NCBI GenBank assembly: GCA_902805535.1
Contig: CADCTN010000030.1
Location: forward strand, 1 to 45,907
Source: an uncultured Blastococcus sp.
Lineage (GTDB): Bacteria > Actinomycetota > Actinomycetes > Mycobacteriales > Geodermatophilaceae
Direction: 5' to 3'
Length of the DNA: 45,907 nucleotides
Shown: positions 16,624-25,882 of the stretch, piece after piece
How the letters are laid out: the number at the start of each line of letters is the position of its first letter
Numbering within the stretch: position 1 is the stretch's first letter
Program-made: the position numbers and the translations under genes
The notes under the pieces: generated by a model
Told to the model about the DNA's origin: nothing
What the model saw: the letters and a program-made list of their open reading frames with translations, nothing else
Databases searched by the model: none

Positions 16624-18332
16624 GCGGGTGCCGGGCCGTCGGTCGCATCGGTGGCGGAGGGCTCCTCGCCGGCCGTCCCGCCAGGGGCGCGGACGCGGTT
16701 GCGGCCGCTGCGCTTGGCCGAGAACAGGTGCAGGTCGGCGGTGTCGAACAGCGCCTTCCACCCCACGCGTCCGCGGAGGGGGTCCGCCGTCGGGCCGTCG
16801 TCGAGCGCCGGGGCGGTGGCCACGCCGATGCTGACGGTGACCGGGCCCGGGATGAGGTCGCTCCAGTCGGCCGCGGCCACGGCGGCCCGCAGGCGCTCCA
16901 TCACCACGACCGCCTGTGCCTCGGTCGCCGTCGGGAGGACGACGAGGAACTCGTCGCCCGCCCACCGGTAGACCTCGTCGCCGGTGCGGCTGTGCTCGCG
17001 GAGCAGGTCGGCCACCCGGCGCAGGACGGCGTCCCCGTGGGTGTGCGAGGCCTCGTCGTTGACCTTCTTGAAGCGGTCGACGTCCACGACCGCCAGCGAC
17101 AGCGGCTCGTCGCCCAACCGCATCGCGCCCAGCCGCCGCTCGGCGCTGCGGCGGTTCCCCAGGCCGGTCAGCGGGTCCTCCAGCGCGTGCCGGCGCAGCA
17201 GGGCCGCCTGGCGCTCGGCCTCGCGCAGCCGGCTGCGGCGGACGAACATCTCCGCCCACATCTCGCGGGAGCGCGAGTGCGCCCGGCCGCTGTCGGCGCG
17301 GTAGGCCTCCAGCCAGTGCAGCGCCTCGGCCGGGCGGCCCAGGTCCGCGGAGTTCTGGCCCAGCTCCAGCAGGCACTGCCGGTAGCGGCGGCGGTCGCCG
17401 GATGCCACGAAGCCGCCGGCGGCGTCGACCAGCAGGCCGACCGCCTCCTCCCCGTACTCCTCCTCGCCCTCCTCGTCGCGGCGGGCCACGCGCACGAGCA
17501 GGCGGGCCAGCACCAGGTCGGTGTAGGCGCGCAGCCACAGGCCGCCGTGCTCCTGCACGCGGCGGCGGACGCGGCGCAGTGGCCCGATGGCGCCGTCCAG
17601 GTCGTCGGAGCTGTTCAGCGCCCACGCCTGGACGACGTCGAGGAGGTCGGCGTCGGCGGGGTCGGGCTCCCACGCCATCTCGCGGGCCTCGGTCGCCTGC
17701 GCGGTGGCGACGGCGGACAGTGCCCGGGCCCGATCGGAGTCGCCGCGGCGGCGGAGGGTCTGGGCGAGCTCGGCGTGCTGCTGGGCGGAGAGCTGCAGCA
17801 TCTGCCACTGGTCGCCGAGGTCGGGCAGGACGGCGGCGATCCGGTGACCGCGGCCGGCGTGGGAGACCGCCAGCTCCTCCAGGTCCAGGCCCGACAGCGT
17901 CAGCGACAGCCAGCGGTGGGCCTGGTGCAGCGCCCGGGTGGGTTCCCCGGCGTTGGGGCCCTCGGTGAGCAGGCTGGCGTCGACGGCCAGCAGCATCGCC
18001 GCGTCGAAGTGGTCGGCGGTCACCTGGACGTGGGCAAGGTAGGCGAGGGTGAGCGCGGTGTCGGCGGACGGCGGGCACTTGTCCAGCGCCTCGCGGGCCG
18101 CGGCGACGGCGTCGGCAGCGGCCTCCGGGTCGTTCTCGATCAGCGCGCGCCGCGCCGCGAAGGCCCGCCCCCAGGCGGTCCACCGGGGCTCGTCGGCCTC
18201 CTCGAGCGCCCCGTCGGCGTCCTCCAGGAGGGCCAGGAAGGTGGTGGAGTCCTCGCGCGAGCTGGCGTCGAGCAGGCGCCACAGCACGGCCGCCGGAGCA
18301 CCGGAGGTGACGCGCGCCTGGCTGGAACTCAA
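16620..18332 (-). CDS. TPR-GGDEF diguanylate cyclase
   Basis: A 570-aa cytoplasmic protein: helical TPR-like repeats over about residues 10-390 (for example HAELAQTLRRRGDSDRAR and LLELGQNSADLGRPAEALHWL), then a GGDEF domain with DVDRFKKVND, I-site RTGD and AGDEF (458-462), followed by VSIGVATAPA. It should make c-di-GMP and be product-inhibited. TTG 18332 is chosen because GGAGGG lies 5 nt upstream; the open frame upstream of it runs into the divergent pheA promoter. The gene is translationally coupled to the GGDEF-LarB gene that follows and is clearly its paralogue, so tandem duplication followed by gain of the LarB part is likely. Confidence 0.88.
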   Translation of the reverse strand: MSSSQARVTSGAPAAVLWRLLDASSREDSTTFLALLEDADGALEEADEPRWTAWGRAFAARRALIENDPEAAADAVAAAREALDKCPPSADTALTLAYLAHVQVTADHFDAAMLLAVDASLLTEGPNAGEPTRALHQAHRWLSLTLSGLDLEELAVSHAGRGHRIAAVLPDLGDQWQMLQLSAQQHAELAQTLRRRGDSDRARALSAVATAQATEAREMAWEPDPADADLLDVVQAWALNSSDDLDGAIGPLRRVRRRVQEHGGLWLRAYTDLVLARLLVRVARRDEEGEEEYGEEAVGLLVDAAGGFVASGDRRRYRQCLLELGQNSADLGRPAEALHWLEAYRADSGRAHSRSREMWAEMFVRRSRLREAERQAALLRRHALEDPLTGLGNRRSAERRLGAMRLGDEPLSLAVVDVDRFKKVNDEASHTHGDAVLRRVADLLREHSRTGDEVYRWAGDEFLVVLPTATEAQAVVVMERLRAAVAAADWSDLIPGPVTVSIGVATAPALDDGPTADPLRGRVGWKALFDTADLHLFSAKRSGRNRVRAPGGTAGEEPSATDATDGPAPA

Positions 18333-18431
18333 CGCTTCCCTCCAGTGACGGGTCGGGCCGGCGGTCGCGGGCCGGGGTGTCGGTGACCATGCAGTTCCCC
18401 CGGGCCGCCACCGTCGCCGACCCGCCCGCAC

Positions 18432-18437
18432 TACCCT
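18432..18437 (+). promoter_or_regulatory. -10 element of leaderless pheA transcript
   Basis: TACCCT lies 7 nt upstream of ATG 18445, and there is no Shine-Dalgarno sequence between. No convincing -35 was found. The region is shared with the divergent TPR-GGDEF gene. Confidence 0.55.
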
Positions 18438-18444
18438 CCTCGGA

Positions 18445-19314
18445 ATGCCCGGGACACCCAGAACGCCGCCGACGAGGTTCGCCTATCTCGGGCCCGAGGG
18501 TACCTTCGCCGAAGCGGCGCTCCGCACGGCCATTGCCTCCTCCGAGGGAGCGCGGTACCCCCAGCCGAGTGTCGCCGCGGCGCTGGCCGCCGTCCGATCG
18601 GGGGCCGCCGACGCCGCACTGGTCCCGCTGGAGAACTCCGTCGAGGGCTCGGTGCCCGCGACGATGGACGGGCTGGCCGAGCAGGAGCCCCTGGTCATCA
18701 CCCGCGAGGTGTTCCTCGACGTCGCGTTCGTCCTCGCCGCCCGGCCCGGCACCGCCCTCGGCGACGTGCGGTCGGTGGTCAGCCATCCGCACGCCCTGGC
18801 CCAGACCGCCGGCCGGCTGGCGGAGCTGCTCCGGGACGTCGTCCCGCTGCCGCTGCCGTCCACCGCGGCGGCGGCCGCGGCGGTCGCGGCCGGGGAGCAC
18901 GACGCGGCCGTGTGCGCCCCCATCGCGGCGGAGCGCTACGGGCTGGTGCCGCTGGTCGAGGACCTCGCCGACATCCCGGGAGCGGTGACCCGCTTCGTGC
19001 TCGTCGAGCCCGCGGGCGCGCTCCCGGCCCCCACCGGCAACGACAAGACCTCGCTCATCGCCGTCGTCGAGGACCGCACCGGGGCCCTGCTGGACGTCCT
19101 GCGCGAGTTCGCCGACCGCGGGATCAGCCTCACCCGGATCGAGTCGCGCCCGACCCGGGACCGGCTGTGGGTCTATTCGTTCTCGCTGGACTGCGAGGGC
19201 CATGTCGCCGAGCGACGGGTGGGCGAGGCGCTGGCTGCCCTGCGCCGGGTCTGCGCGGACGTCCGCTTCCTCGGGTCCTACGCCCGCGCCGACGGGCGGG
19301 AGAACCGCACCTGA
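18445..19314 (+). CDS. pheA: Prephenate dehydratase
   Basis: A 289-aa enzyme that converts prephenate to phenylpyruvate in phenylalanine synthesis. The catalytic part covers residues 10-190: YLGPEGTFAEAAL, VPLENSVEGSVPATMDGL, and the essential TRF triad in GAVTRFVLVEP. A C-terminal ACT domain (about 200-280, SLIAVVEDRTGALLDVLREF, then ISLTRIESRPTRDRLWVYSF) should bind phenylalanine for feedback control. Length and order are normal for monofunctional actinobacterial PheA. It is transcribed alone and ends in front of a 27-bp hairpin. Confidence 0.95.
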   Translation: MPGTPRTPPTRFAYLGPEGTFAEAALRTAIASSEGARYPQPSVAAALAAVRSGAADAALVPLENSVEGSVPATMDGLAEQEPLVITREVFLDVAFVLAARPGTALGDVRSVVSHPHALAQTAGRLAELLRDVVPLPLPSTAAAAAAVAAGEHDAAVCAPIAAERYGLVPLVEDLADIPGAVTRFVLVEPAGALPAPTGNDKTSLIAVVEDRTGALLDVLREFADRGISLTRIESRPTRDRLWVYSFSLDCEGHVAERRVGEALAALRRVCADVRFLGSYARADGRENRT

Positions 19315-19321
19315 CCTTGGG

Positions 19322-19379
19322 CGAGATCTGCACACTCGCCCCCATCAGCCGCCTGATGGGGGCGAGTGTGCAGATCTCG
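19322..19379. terminator. 27-bp perfect hairpin between pheA and the ketopantoate-reductase gene
   Basis: Arms 19322-19348 and 19353-19379 are exact reverse complements with a 4-nt loop. The hairpin starts 8 nt after the pheA stop and ends 5 nt before the end of the convergent reductase gene, so it serves both strands. No U-tract follows. Confidence 0.85.
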
Positions 19380-19383
19380 TCGG

Positions 19384-20262
19384 TCAGCGCAGCTGCGCGC
19401 GAAGGTGCTCGACGACGCGCGCCGTCACCGGCACGTCGACGCCGTGCCGCTCGGCCGCGCGCAGCACCGCGCCGCCGATCGCCTCCAGCTCGGTCTCGTG
19501 GCCCGCGGCGGTGTCGCGCTGCAGGGACGACGTCATGGCGGCGGGCACGGTCGCCATGAACGCGAGCGTCGCGCCCGCGTCGGCCTGCGCGCCCTCGGCC
19601 CGGGCGACCGAGGCCACCTCCTCGACCAACGCCCGCAGCTCCGCCCCGAGCCGTTCGCGGACGGCGCCCAGCGGCGCGTCCAGCGTGGTCGTCAGCAGCG
19701 CCACCGGGGCGAGGAAGGCGAGCTTGTCCCAGAGCAGACCCGCCTCGTCCGGTCGGACGGCCACGTCGAGCCCGGCGTCGGTCAGGGCGGCGGCCAGGGC
19801 GTCGGCTCCGGGAGCCAGCTGGACGGCGGCGAGCGTCCCCTCGTGCCGGATATCGCCCGGCGCCGTCCGGCTGGCCACCACCCGGATGGCGCCGGCGACG
19901 ACGCGGGCGTCCGGATAGCGCTGCCGCAGCAGCGCCATGTGCTCGAGGCCGTTGAGCAGCGGCACCACGGCGGCGTCGCCGAGCGCCGCCGCCGGGACCC
20001 GCTCCAGGGCCTCGTCCAGCCTGGTCGCCTTCGGCGTGACCAGACAGACGTCGACCGGCTCCTCCAGCAGCTGGATGCCGTGGGCGGGGGCGGTCACCTC
20101 CCCGTACCGGTCGCTGACGAGACGGAGCCCGTGCTGCCCGATGTGCGCCGCGGTGTCCGGTCCGGCCAGGCAGGTGACCTCGTGTCCCCGCCGGGCGAGC
20201 AGTGCGCCGATCAGGCCGCCGACGCCGCCCGGTCCCAGGACGGCCACGCGCAGGTGCTTCAC
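19384..20262 (-). CDS. panE: 2-dehydropantoate 2-reductase family protein
   Basis: A 292-aa ApbA/PanE-family oxidoreductase. An N-terminal Rossmann motif VLGPGGVGGLIGALLARRGHEV binds NADPH; VVPLLNGLEHM contains the family's conserved N near residue 100; the C-terminal helical domain has LLWDKLAFLAPVALLT with the conserved lysine. PanE reduces ketopantoate to pantoate for coenzyme A, but actinobacteria often carry several paralogues of unclear substrate, so the symbol is tentative. It starts with GTG 20262 and lies downstream of the MmpL gene, separated from it by a repeat-type terminator. Confidence 0.8.
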   Translation of the reverse strand: MKHLRVAVLGPGGVGGLIGALLARRGHEVTCLAGPDTAAHIGQHGLRLVSDRYGEVTAPAHGIQLLEEPVDVCLVTPKATRLDEALERVPAAALGDAAVVPLLNGLEHMALLRQRYPDARVVAGAIRVVASRTAPGDIRHEGTLAAVQLAPGADALAAALTDAGLDVAVRPDEAGLLWDKLAFLAPVALLTTTLDAPLGAVRERLGAELRALVEEVASVARAEGAQADAGATLAFMATVPAAMTSSLQRDTAAGHETELEAIGGAVLRAAERHGVDVPVTARVVEHLRAQLR

Positions 20263-20292
20263 CCGCCCAGCCTGCCCGCGTGGTCAAGCCGG

Positions 20293-20360
20293 CCGAGTGA
20301 GCAGTTGCGGTCGCCGCGGTCGGCGTGTGGGCGCGTGTCGGCGACCACAACTGCTCAGTC
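20293..20360. repeat. Dispersed palindromic repeat, copy A (terminator-like)
   Basis: GAGCAGTTG...CAACTGCTC ends frame a 62-nt core: left arm 20299-20315 and right arm 20340-20356 pair at 16 of 17 positions. The same element, equal in core length and inverted, occurs at 42965-43034; the outer 17-20 nt and TCGCCGACACGCG are shared and the centre differs. It starts 7 nt after the stop of the MmpL gene (minus strand), so it probably also works as its terminator. Confidence 0.75.
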
Positions 20361-20366
20361 GCGGGC

Positions 20367-22481
20367 CTACACGGTCTCCAGCTCGCGCTCGGGAGCCGGC
20401 GTGCGCTGCCCCCTGGCCAGCCTGCTCGGCCACCACACCCGGTCGCCGAGGAGCGCGACTGCCGCGGGAACGACCAGGGACCGCACGACGAAGGTGTCCA
20501 GCAGGACGCCGAAGCCCACCAGGAAGGAGAGCTGGACGAGGAACAGGAGCGGCAGGACCGACAGCGCGCCGAAGGTGGCGGCCAGCACCATCCCCGCCGA
20601 CGTGATCACCCCGCCGGTGACCGCCAGCGCGCGGAGGACGCCGCCCTTGGCACCGTGCCGCTGGGTCTCCTCGCGCGCCCGCGTCATCAGGAAGATGTTG
20701 TAGTCGATCCCGAGCGCGACGAGGAACACGAACCCGATCAGCAGGATGCCGGGATCGCTGCCCGGGAAGCCGAAGACGCCGTCGAAGAGCAGGGCGGCCA
20801 CGCCGACCGTGGCGCCGACGCTGAGCACGACCGTGGCGACCAGCAGCAGGGGAGCGACCAGCGACCGCAGCAGCAGGGCCAGGACGACGGTGATCACCAG
20901 CAGCACCGCCGGGATGATGACCCGGAGGTCGCGCGCCGCGCTCTCGCGCGCGTCGAGGTTGTTCGCGGTCTCGCCGCCCACCAGCGCCGCCGGGTCGGCC
21001 TCGTCGAGCGTCGTCCGGAGGTCCTGCACGGTCTCGATGGCCGCGACGCTGTCCGGTGCGACGTCGAGGGTGGCGTCGAGGCGGACCTGTCCGTCCACGA
21101 CCACCGGCTCGGCACCGGGAAGCGGCGGTCCCTCCCCGGTGAACGGCGCCACGGAGGCGACGCCGTCCGTTGTCTGGGCCGCCTGGGCGACGGCGGGCCA
21201 GCTCTCCTCCGGCGTGATGATCGTCGCCGGGCTGGCGACGCCGGCCTCGAAGTGGCGGCCCAGGGCCTCCTGCCCGGCGACGCCGTCGGACTCTCCCTGG
21301 ATCGCGTCGGAGAACGCGATGCCGTCGGCGTCGTAGGTGGGCGCGAAGACCGCGGCGGCGACCAGGGCCAGGACGCTGATCGCCAGCACGCGCCGGGGCC
21401 GGCGGCCCACCAGGCGGGCGACCCGCTGCCAGCCCCGCCCCTCGGCCGGCTCCACGCCGTACTTCGGGCGGAACGGCCAGAAGGCGGCGCGGCCGAGCAG
21501 GGTCAGCGCGGCCGGCAGGAAGGTGAGCGCGGCGACGACGGCGAGGGTGACGCTGACCGCCGAGATCGGTCCCAGGCCGCGGTTCGAGCCGAGGTCGGAG
21601 AAGAGCAGGCAGAGGACGCCGAGCACGACGGTGGCGCCCGAGGCGACGATCGGCTCCCACGACTGGCGCAGGGCGATCCGCATGGCGGTGTACTTCGACG
21701 CCTCGCGTCGCAGCTCCTCGCGGAAGCGGGCCACCAGCAGCAGGCCGTAGTCGGTGGCCGCGCCGACGACCAGGATGGCGGCGATGCCCTGGCTCTGGCC
21801 GTTCACCGTGATGACCCCGGCGTCGGCGAGCAGGTAGGCGACCGCGTTGGCGGCGGTGAGCGCCAGTGCCGCGGTGCCGATGACCAGGAAGGGCAGGATC
21901 GGGCTGCGGTAGACGATCAGCAGGATGAGCAGCACGATGCCGAACGCGGCGAGCAGGAGCAGCCCGTCGATCCCGGCGAAGCCGTTGGCGAAGTCGGCGA
22001 AGATGCCGGCCGGGCCGGTGACGAACGCGTCGGTGCCCTCCAGCTCGATCGCCGCCCGGAGGTCGGCCACCACGGTCACGAGCTCGTCGCCGAGGTCGGG
22101 GCTCAGCGGGAGGAGGGCCTGGACGGCCTGGCCGTCGTCGGAGGGGATCGGTGGGGAGGCCCGGCCCGCGAGGGCGTCCGCCTCCTGGGCGACCCGCTCG
22201 GCCGCGGCGACGCGCTCGGCGATCTCGGCGACGGTCGCCTCGTCCACGCCGCCGGGGCTCTCCCAGAGCAGGACCGCGGGGATCGACTGCTCCGGCTGGA
22301 AGCCCGCCTGGAGCTCCTGCACCCGGGTGGACTCCGCGCTGTCCGGGAGGAACGCCGCGACGTCGTTCTCCTGGAGGCCGGTGAGCTTGGCGCCGAGGAT
22401 GTTGAGGGGTCCGGCACCGACCACCCACACCAGCAGGACGACGAGGGGGAGGAGCCAGCGGAGGGAGCGAGGACGAGGCAT
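20367..22481 (-). CDS. MMPL/RND-family membrane exporter
   Basis: A 704-aa integral membrane protein with the MMPL layout: TM1 near residue 15, a periplasmic domain of about 150 residues, TM2-6 (from IDGLLLLAAFGIVLLILL, with VVGAATDYGLLLVARFREELR), a second extracytoplasmic domain, and TM7-12 (with FLVALGIDYNIFLMTRAREE). The two GxxxDY elements carry the aspartate-tyrosine pairs that MmpL proteins use for proton transfer. Likely substrates are lipids or drugs. ATG 22481 is divergent from a MarR gene over a shared operator, which implies repression by that regulator. Confidence 0.9.
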   Translation of the reverse strand: MPRPRSLRWLLPLVVLLVWVVGAGPLNILGAKLTGLQENDVAAFLPDSAESTRVQELQAGFQPEQSIPAVLLWESPGGVDEATVAEIAERVAAAERVAQEADALAGRASPPIPSDDGQAVQALLPLSPDLGDELVTVVADLRAAIELEGTDAFVTGPAGIFADFANGFAGIDGLLLLAAFGIVLLILLIVYRSPILPFLVIGTAALALTAANAVAYLLADAGVITVNGQSQGIAAILVVGAATDYGLLLVARFREELRREASKYTAMRIALRQSWEPIVASGATVVLGVLCLLFSDLGSNRGLGPISAVSVTLAVVAALTFLPAALTLLGRAAFWPFRPKYGVEPAEGRGWQRVARLVGRRPRRVLAISVLALVAAAVFAPTYDADGIAFSDAIQGESDGVAGQEALGRHFEAGVASPATIITPEESWPAVAQAAQTTDGVASVAPFTGEGPPLPGAEPVVVDGQVRLDATLDVAPDSVAAIETVQDLRTTLDEADPAALVGGETANNLDARESAARDLRVIIPAVLLVITVVLALLLRSLVAPLLLVATVVLSVGATVGVAALLFDGVFGFPGSDPGILLIGFVFLVALGIDYNIFLMTRAREETQRHGAKGGVLRALAVTGGVITSAGMVLAATFGALSVLPLLFLVQLSFLVGFGVLLDTFVVRSLVVPAAVALLGDRVWWPSRLARGQRTPAPERELETV

Positions 22482-22499
22482 GATTTTCCTTGATGGTCG

Positions 22500-22522
22500 A
22501 TTATCTCGATCGTCGAGATAAT
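22500..22522. promoter_or_regulatory. MarR operator in the divergent MmpL/MarR promoter
   Basis: ATTATCTCGA and TCGAGATAAT form a perfect 10-bp inverted repeat with a TCG spacer. It is an AT-rich island in a GC-rich region and holds -10-like hexamers in both directions (GATAAT for marR, TATTAT or GATAAT for the exporter). Binding of the MarR dimer would block both promoters. Confidence 0.8.
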
Positions 22523-22560
22523 AGCCGGTGGCTCGGCCCGGCGCGAGAGACGGAGGTGCG

Positions 22561-23037
22561 ATGCAGAGCGATGCCGCCGCCGCGCGTCAGGAGATCGCAC
22601 TGCTCCTTCGCCGGCTGAACGTCGAACTGGATGCGGTCGGCCAGCGATTCGCCGATCTGCACGGCCTCAACCGCACCGACGTCCGGGCGCTCGTCGCGAT
22701 CATGGACGCCGCCCGGCGCGGGGAGGCGCTCACCGCGGGCCGGCTGGGGGAGGCCGTCGATCTGCGCTCGGCCTCGGTGACCGCGCTGGTCGACCGGCTG
22801 GAGAAGGTCGGCCACGTGCGCCGCGTGCGCGACCCCGAGGACCGCCGTCGGGTCGGGCTGGAGATGTCCGAGGCGGCGATGACGGCCGGCGCCCAGCACT
22901 TCGGCGGGCTGGCGCGAGACCTGTCGGCCGCCATGGAGGGCTACTCGGCGGAGGACCTGGCCGTCGTCCGCCGGTGGCTCGAGGACATGACCGGCGTGAT
23001 CACCCGGCACTCGCGCGGCGAGCCGTCCGCGGACTGA
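22561..23037 (+). CDS. MarR-family transcriptional regulator
   Basis: A 158-aa winged-helix regulator. The DNA-binding part reads LTAGRLGEAVDLRSASVTALVDRLEKVGHVRRVRDPEDRRRVGLEMSE, with the recognition helix and the D-R-R wing typical of MarR. N- and C-terminal helices would form the dimer and ligand pocket. ATG 22561 has GGAGG 5 nt upstream and is preferred over GTG 22528, which lies next to the operator. The gene is divergent from the MmpL exporter and should repress it and itself. Confidence 0.9.
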   Translation: MQSDAAAARQEIALLLRRLNVELDAVGQRFADLHGLNRTDVRALVAIMDAARRGEALTAGRLGEAVDLRSASVTALVDRLEKVGHVRRVRDPEDRRRVGLEMSEAAMTAGAQHFGGLARDLSAAMEGYSAEDLAVVRRWLEDMTGVITRHSRGEPSAD

Positions 23038-23047
23038 GCCCGGCGAT

Positions 23048-23071
23048 CGGTCCACCTGGCCGGGTGGACCG
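23048..23071 (+). terminator. Terminator hairpin after marR
   Basis: CGGTCCACC (23048-23056) and GGTGGACCG (23063-23071) form a perfect 9-bp stem with a 6-nt loop, 11 nt after the marR stop. There is no T-run. Confidence 0.65.
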
Positions 23072-23133
23072 GTCCTGCGGTCCAGGAAGCGTGTGACGCT
23101 CGCCCTTCCGCATCCGATTCCCGGAGAGGTGTC

Positions 23134-23640
23134 ATGGGCGTCGTCGTGCAGCGCGTGGTCGACCGTTCGATGCAGGTCGCCATCGAGGACCTGGAGACCG
23201 AGTACTTCGGCTGGGTCAACGCCGAGCTCGAGGCCGAGTTCGGCATCCGCCTGGACGTGGCGGCGATGATCGCCCGCGACCTGGGTGAGCTGGAGATCTA
23301 CCTGCCGCCGCGCGGCGCCCTGTTCCTGGCCGCCGACGGCGCCGACCTCGCCGGGATGATCTTCCTCACCCCGATCAGGGACGACACGGCTCAGGTGCGG
23401 CGGATGTACGTGCGCGACAGCCACCGCCGTCAGGGCCTGGGCGGGACGCTCTTCGCCGCCGCCGTGCAGGCCGCGCGCGACATCGGGTACGCACGCGTCC
23501 TGCTGGAGAGCCCCCGCTCCTGGGCCGGCGCGCACGCCGTCTACCGGGCGCACGGCTTCGAGCCGGTGGCGGGCTACCCCGAGAGCGAGGTCCCGGAGAG
23601 GCTCCGCGAGTACTGGATCCACATGGGCACCGAGCTGTGA
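23134..23640 (+). CDS. GNAT-family N-acetyltransferase
   Basis: A 168-aa GCN5-type acetyltransferase. The acetyl-CoA site is motif A, VRRMYVRDSHRRQGLGGTLFAAAVQ (R/Q-x-x-G-x-G form at RRQGLG), followed by beta strand and helix ARVLLESPRSWAGAHAVYRAHGF. The substrate is unknown. ATG 23134 follows GGAGAGG. The gene stands alone, convergent with the GroES gene. Confidence 0.85.
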   Translation: MGVVVQRVVDRSMQVAIEDLETEYFGWVNAELEAEFGIRLDVAAMIARDLGELEIYLPPRGALFLAADGADLAGMIFLTPIRDDTAQVRRMYVRDSHRRQGLGGTLFAAAVQAARDIGYARVLLESPRSWAGAHAVYRAHGFEPVAGYPESEVPERLREYWIHMGTEL

Positions 23641-23689
23641 CCCGCGGGCCGCGCCACGAGTCGACGCGGGACCGCCGCGCGGCAGCGGG

Positions 23690-24016
23690 TCAGAGGTAGA
23701 GGCCGGTCGTCTCCTCGATGCGCTCGGCGGCGACGGCGTGCACGTCGCGCTCGCGCAGGATGACCAGATCCTCGCCGTGCACCTCGACCTCGTGCTGGTC
23801 CTCGGGGGAGAAGAGCACCTGGTCGCCGACCTTCACCTGCCGCACCGACGCGCCGATGCCCCGGGCCTCGCCCCACACCAGCCGCTTGGCCACCTGGGCC
23901 GTCGCCGGGATCAGGATGCCGCCGGTGGAGCGGCGGTCGCCGTCCTCCTTGCGCAGCGCCACCAGGATGCGGTCGTGCAGCATCTTGATCGGCAGCTTGC
24001 CCGAGGTCTCCGACAC
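23690..24016 (-). CDS. GroES-like co-chaperonin, orphan copy
   Basis: A 108-aa chaperonin-10 protein: IKMLHDRILVAL at the N-terminus, a mobile-loop region STGGILIPATAQ, VKVGDQVLFSPEDQHEVEVHGEDLVILRERDV in the core. The loop keeps a hydrophobic ILI tripeptide for GroEL contact but the rest is divergent, and no groEL gene is nearby. GTG 24016 is chosen because TAGCGT lies exactly 7 nt upstream (leaderless); an earlier GTG at 24025 is possible. It may partner with a GroEL encoded elsewhere or have its own role; that cannot be decided here. Confidence 0.82.
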   Translation of the reverse strand: MSETSGKLPIKMLHDRILVALRKEDGDRRSTGGILIPATAQVAKRLVWGEARGIGASVRQVKVGDQVLFSPEDQHEVEVHGEDLVILRERDVHAVAAERIEETTGLYL

Positions 24017-24023
24017 GCCGATC

Positions 24024-24029
24024 ACGCTA
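24024..24029 (-). promoter_or_regulatory. -10 element of leaderless GroES transcript
   Basis: TAGCGT on the minus strand lies 7 nt before GTG 24016. It also falls inside the alternative N-terminal extension, which argues for the shorter start. Confidence 0.45.
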
Positions 24030-24040
24030 CCCGGACCCGC

Positions 24041-25869
<1,829 letters not shown>

Positions 25870-25870
25870 C

Positions 25871-25876
25871 TACGAT
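25871..25876 (+). promoter_or_regulatory. -10 element of leaderless serS transcript
   Basis: TACGAT lies 6 nt before GTG 25883. No tRNA-like leader or T-box is visible, so serS appears to be transcribed without a leader. Confidence 0.55.
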
Positions 25877-25882
25877 CGGGGA

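Noticed and set aside
20325-22493. 722-codon plus-strand frame over the MmpL gene
   Set aside because: The translation is strings of D, E, R, G and Q without a fold pattern; the MMPL protein on the other strand has 12 clear membrane segments.
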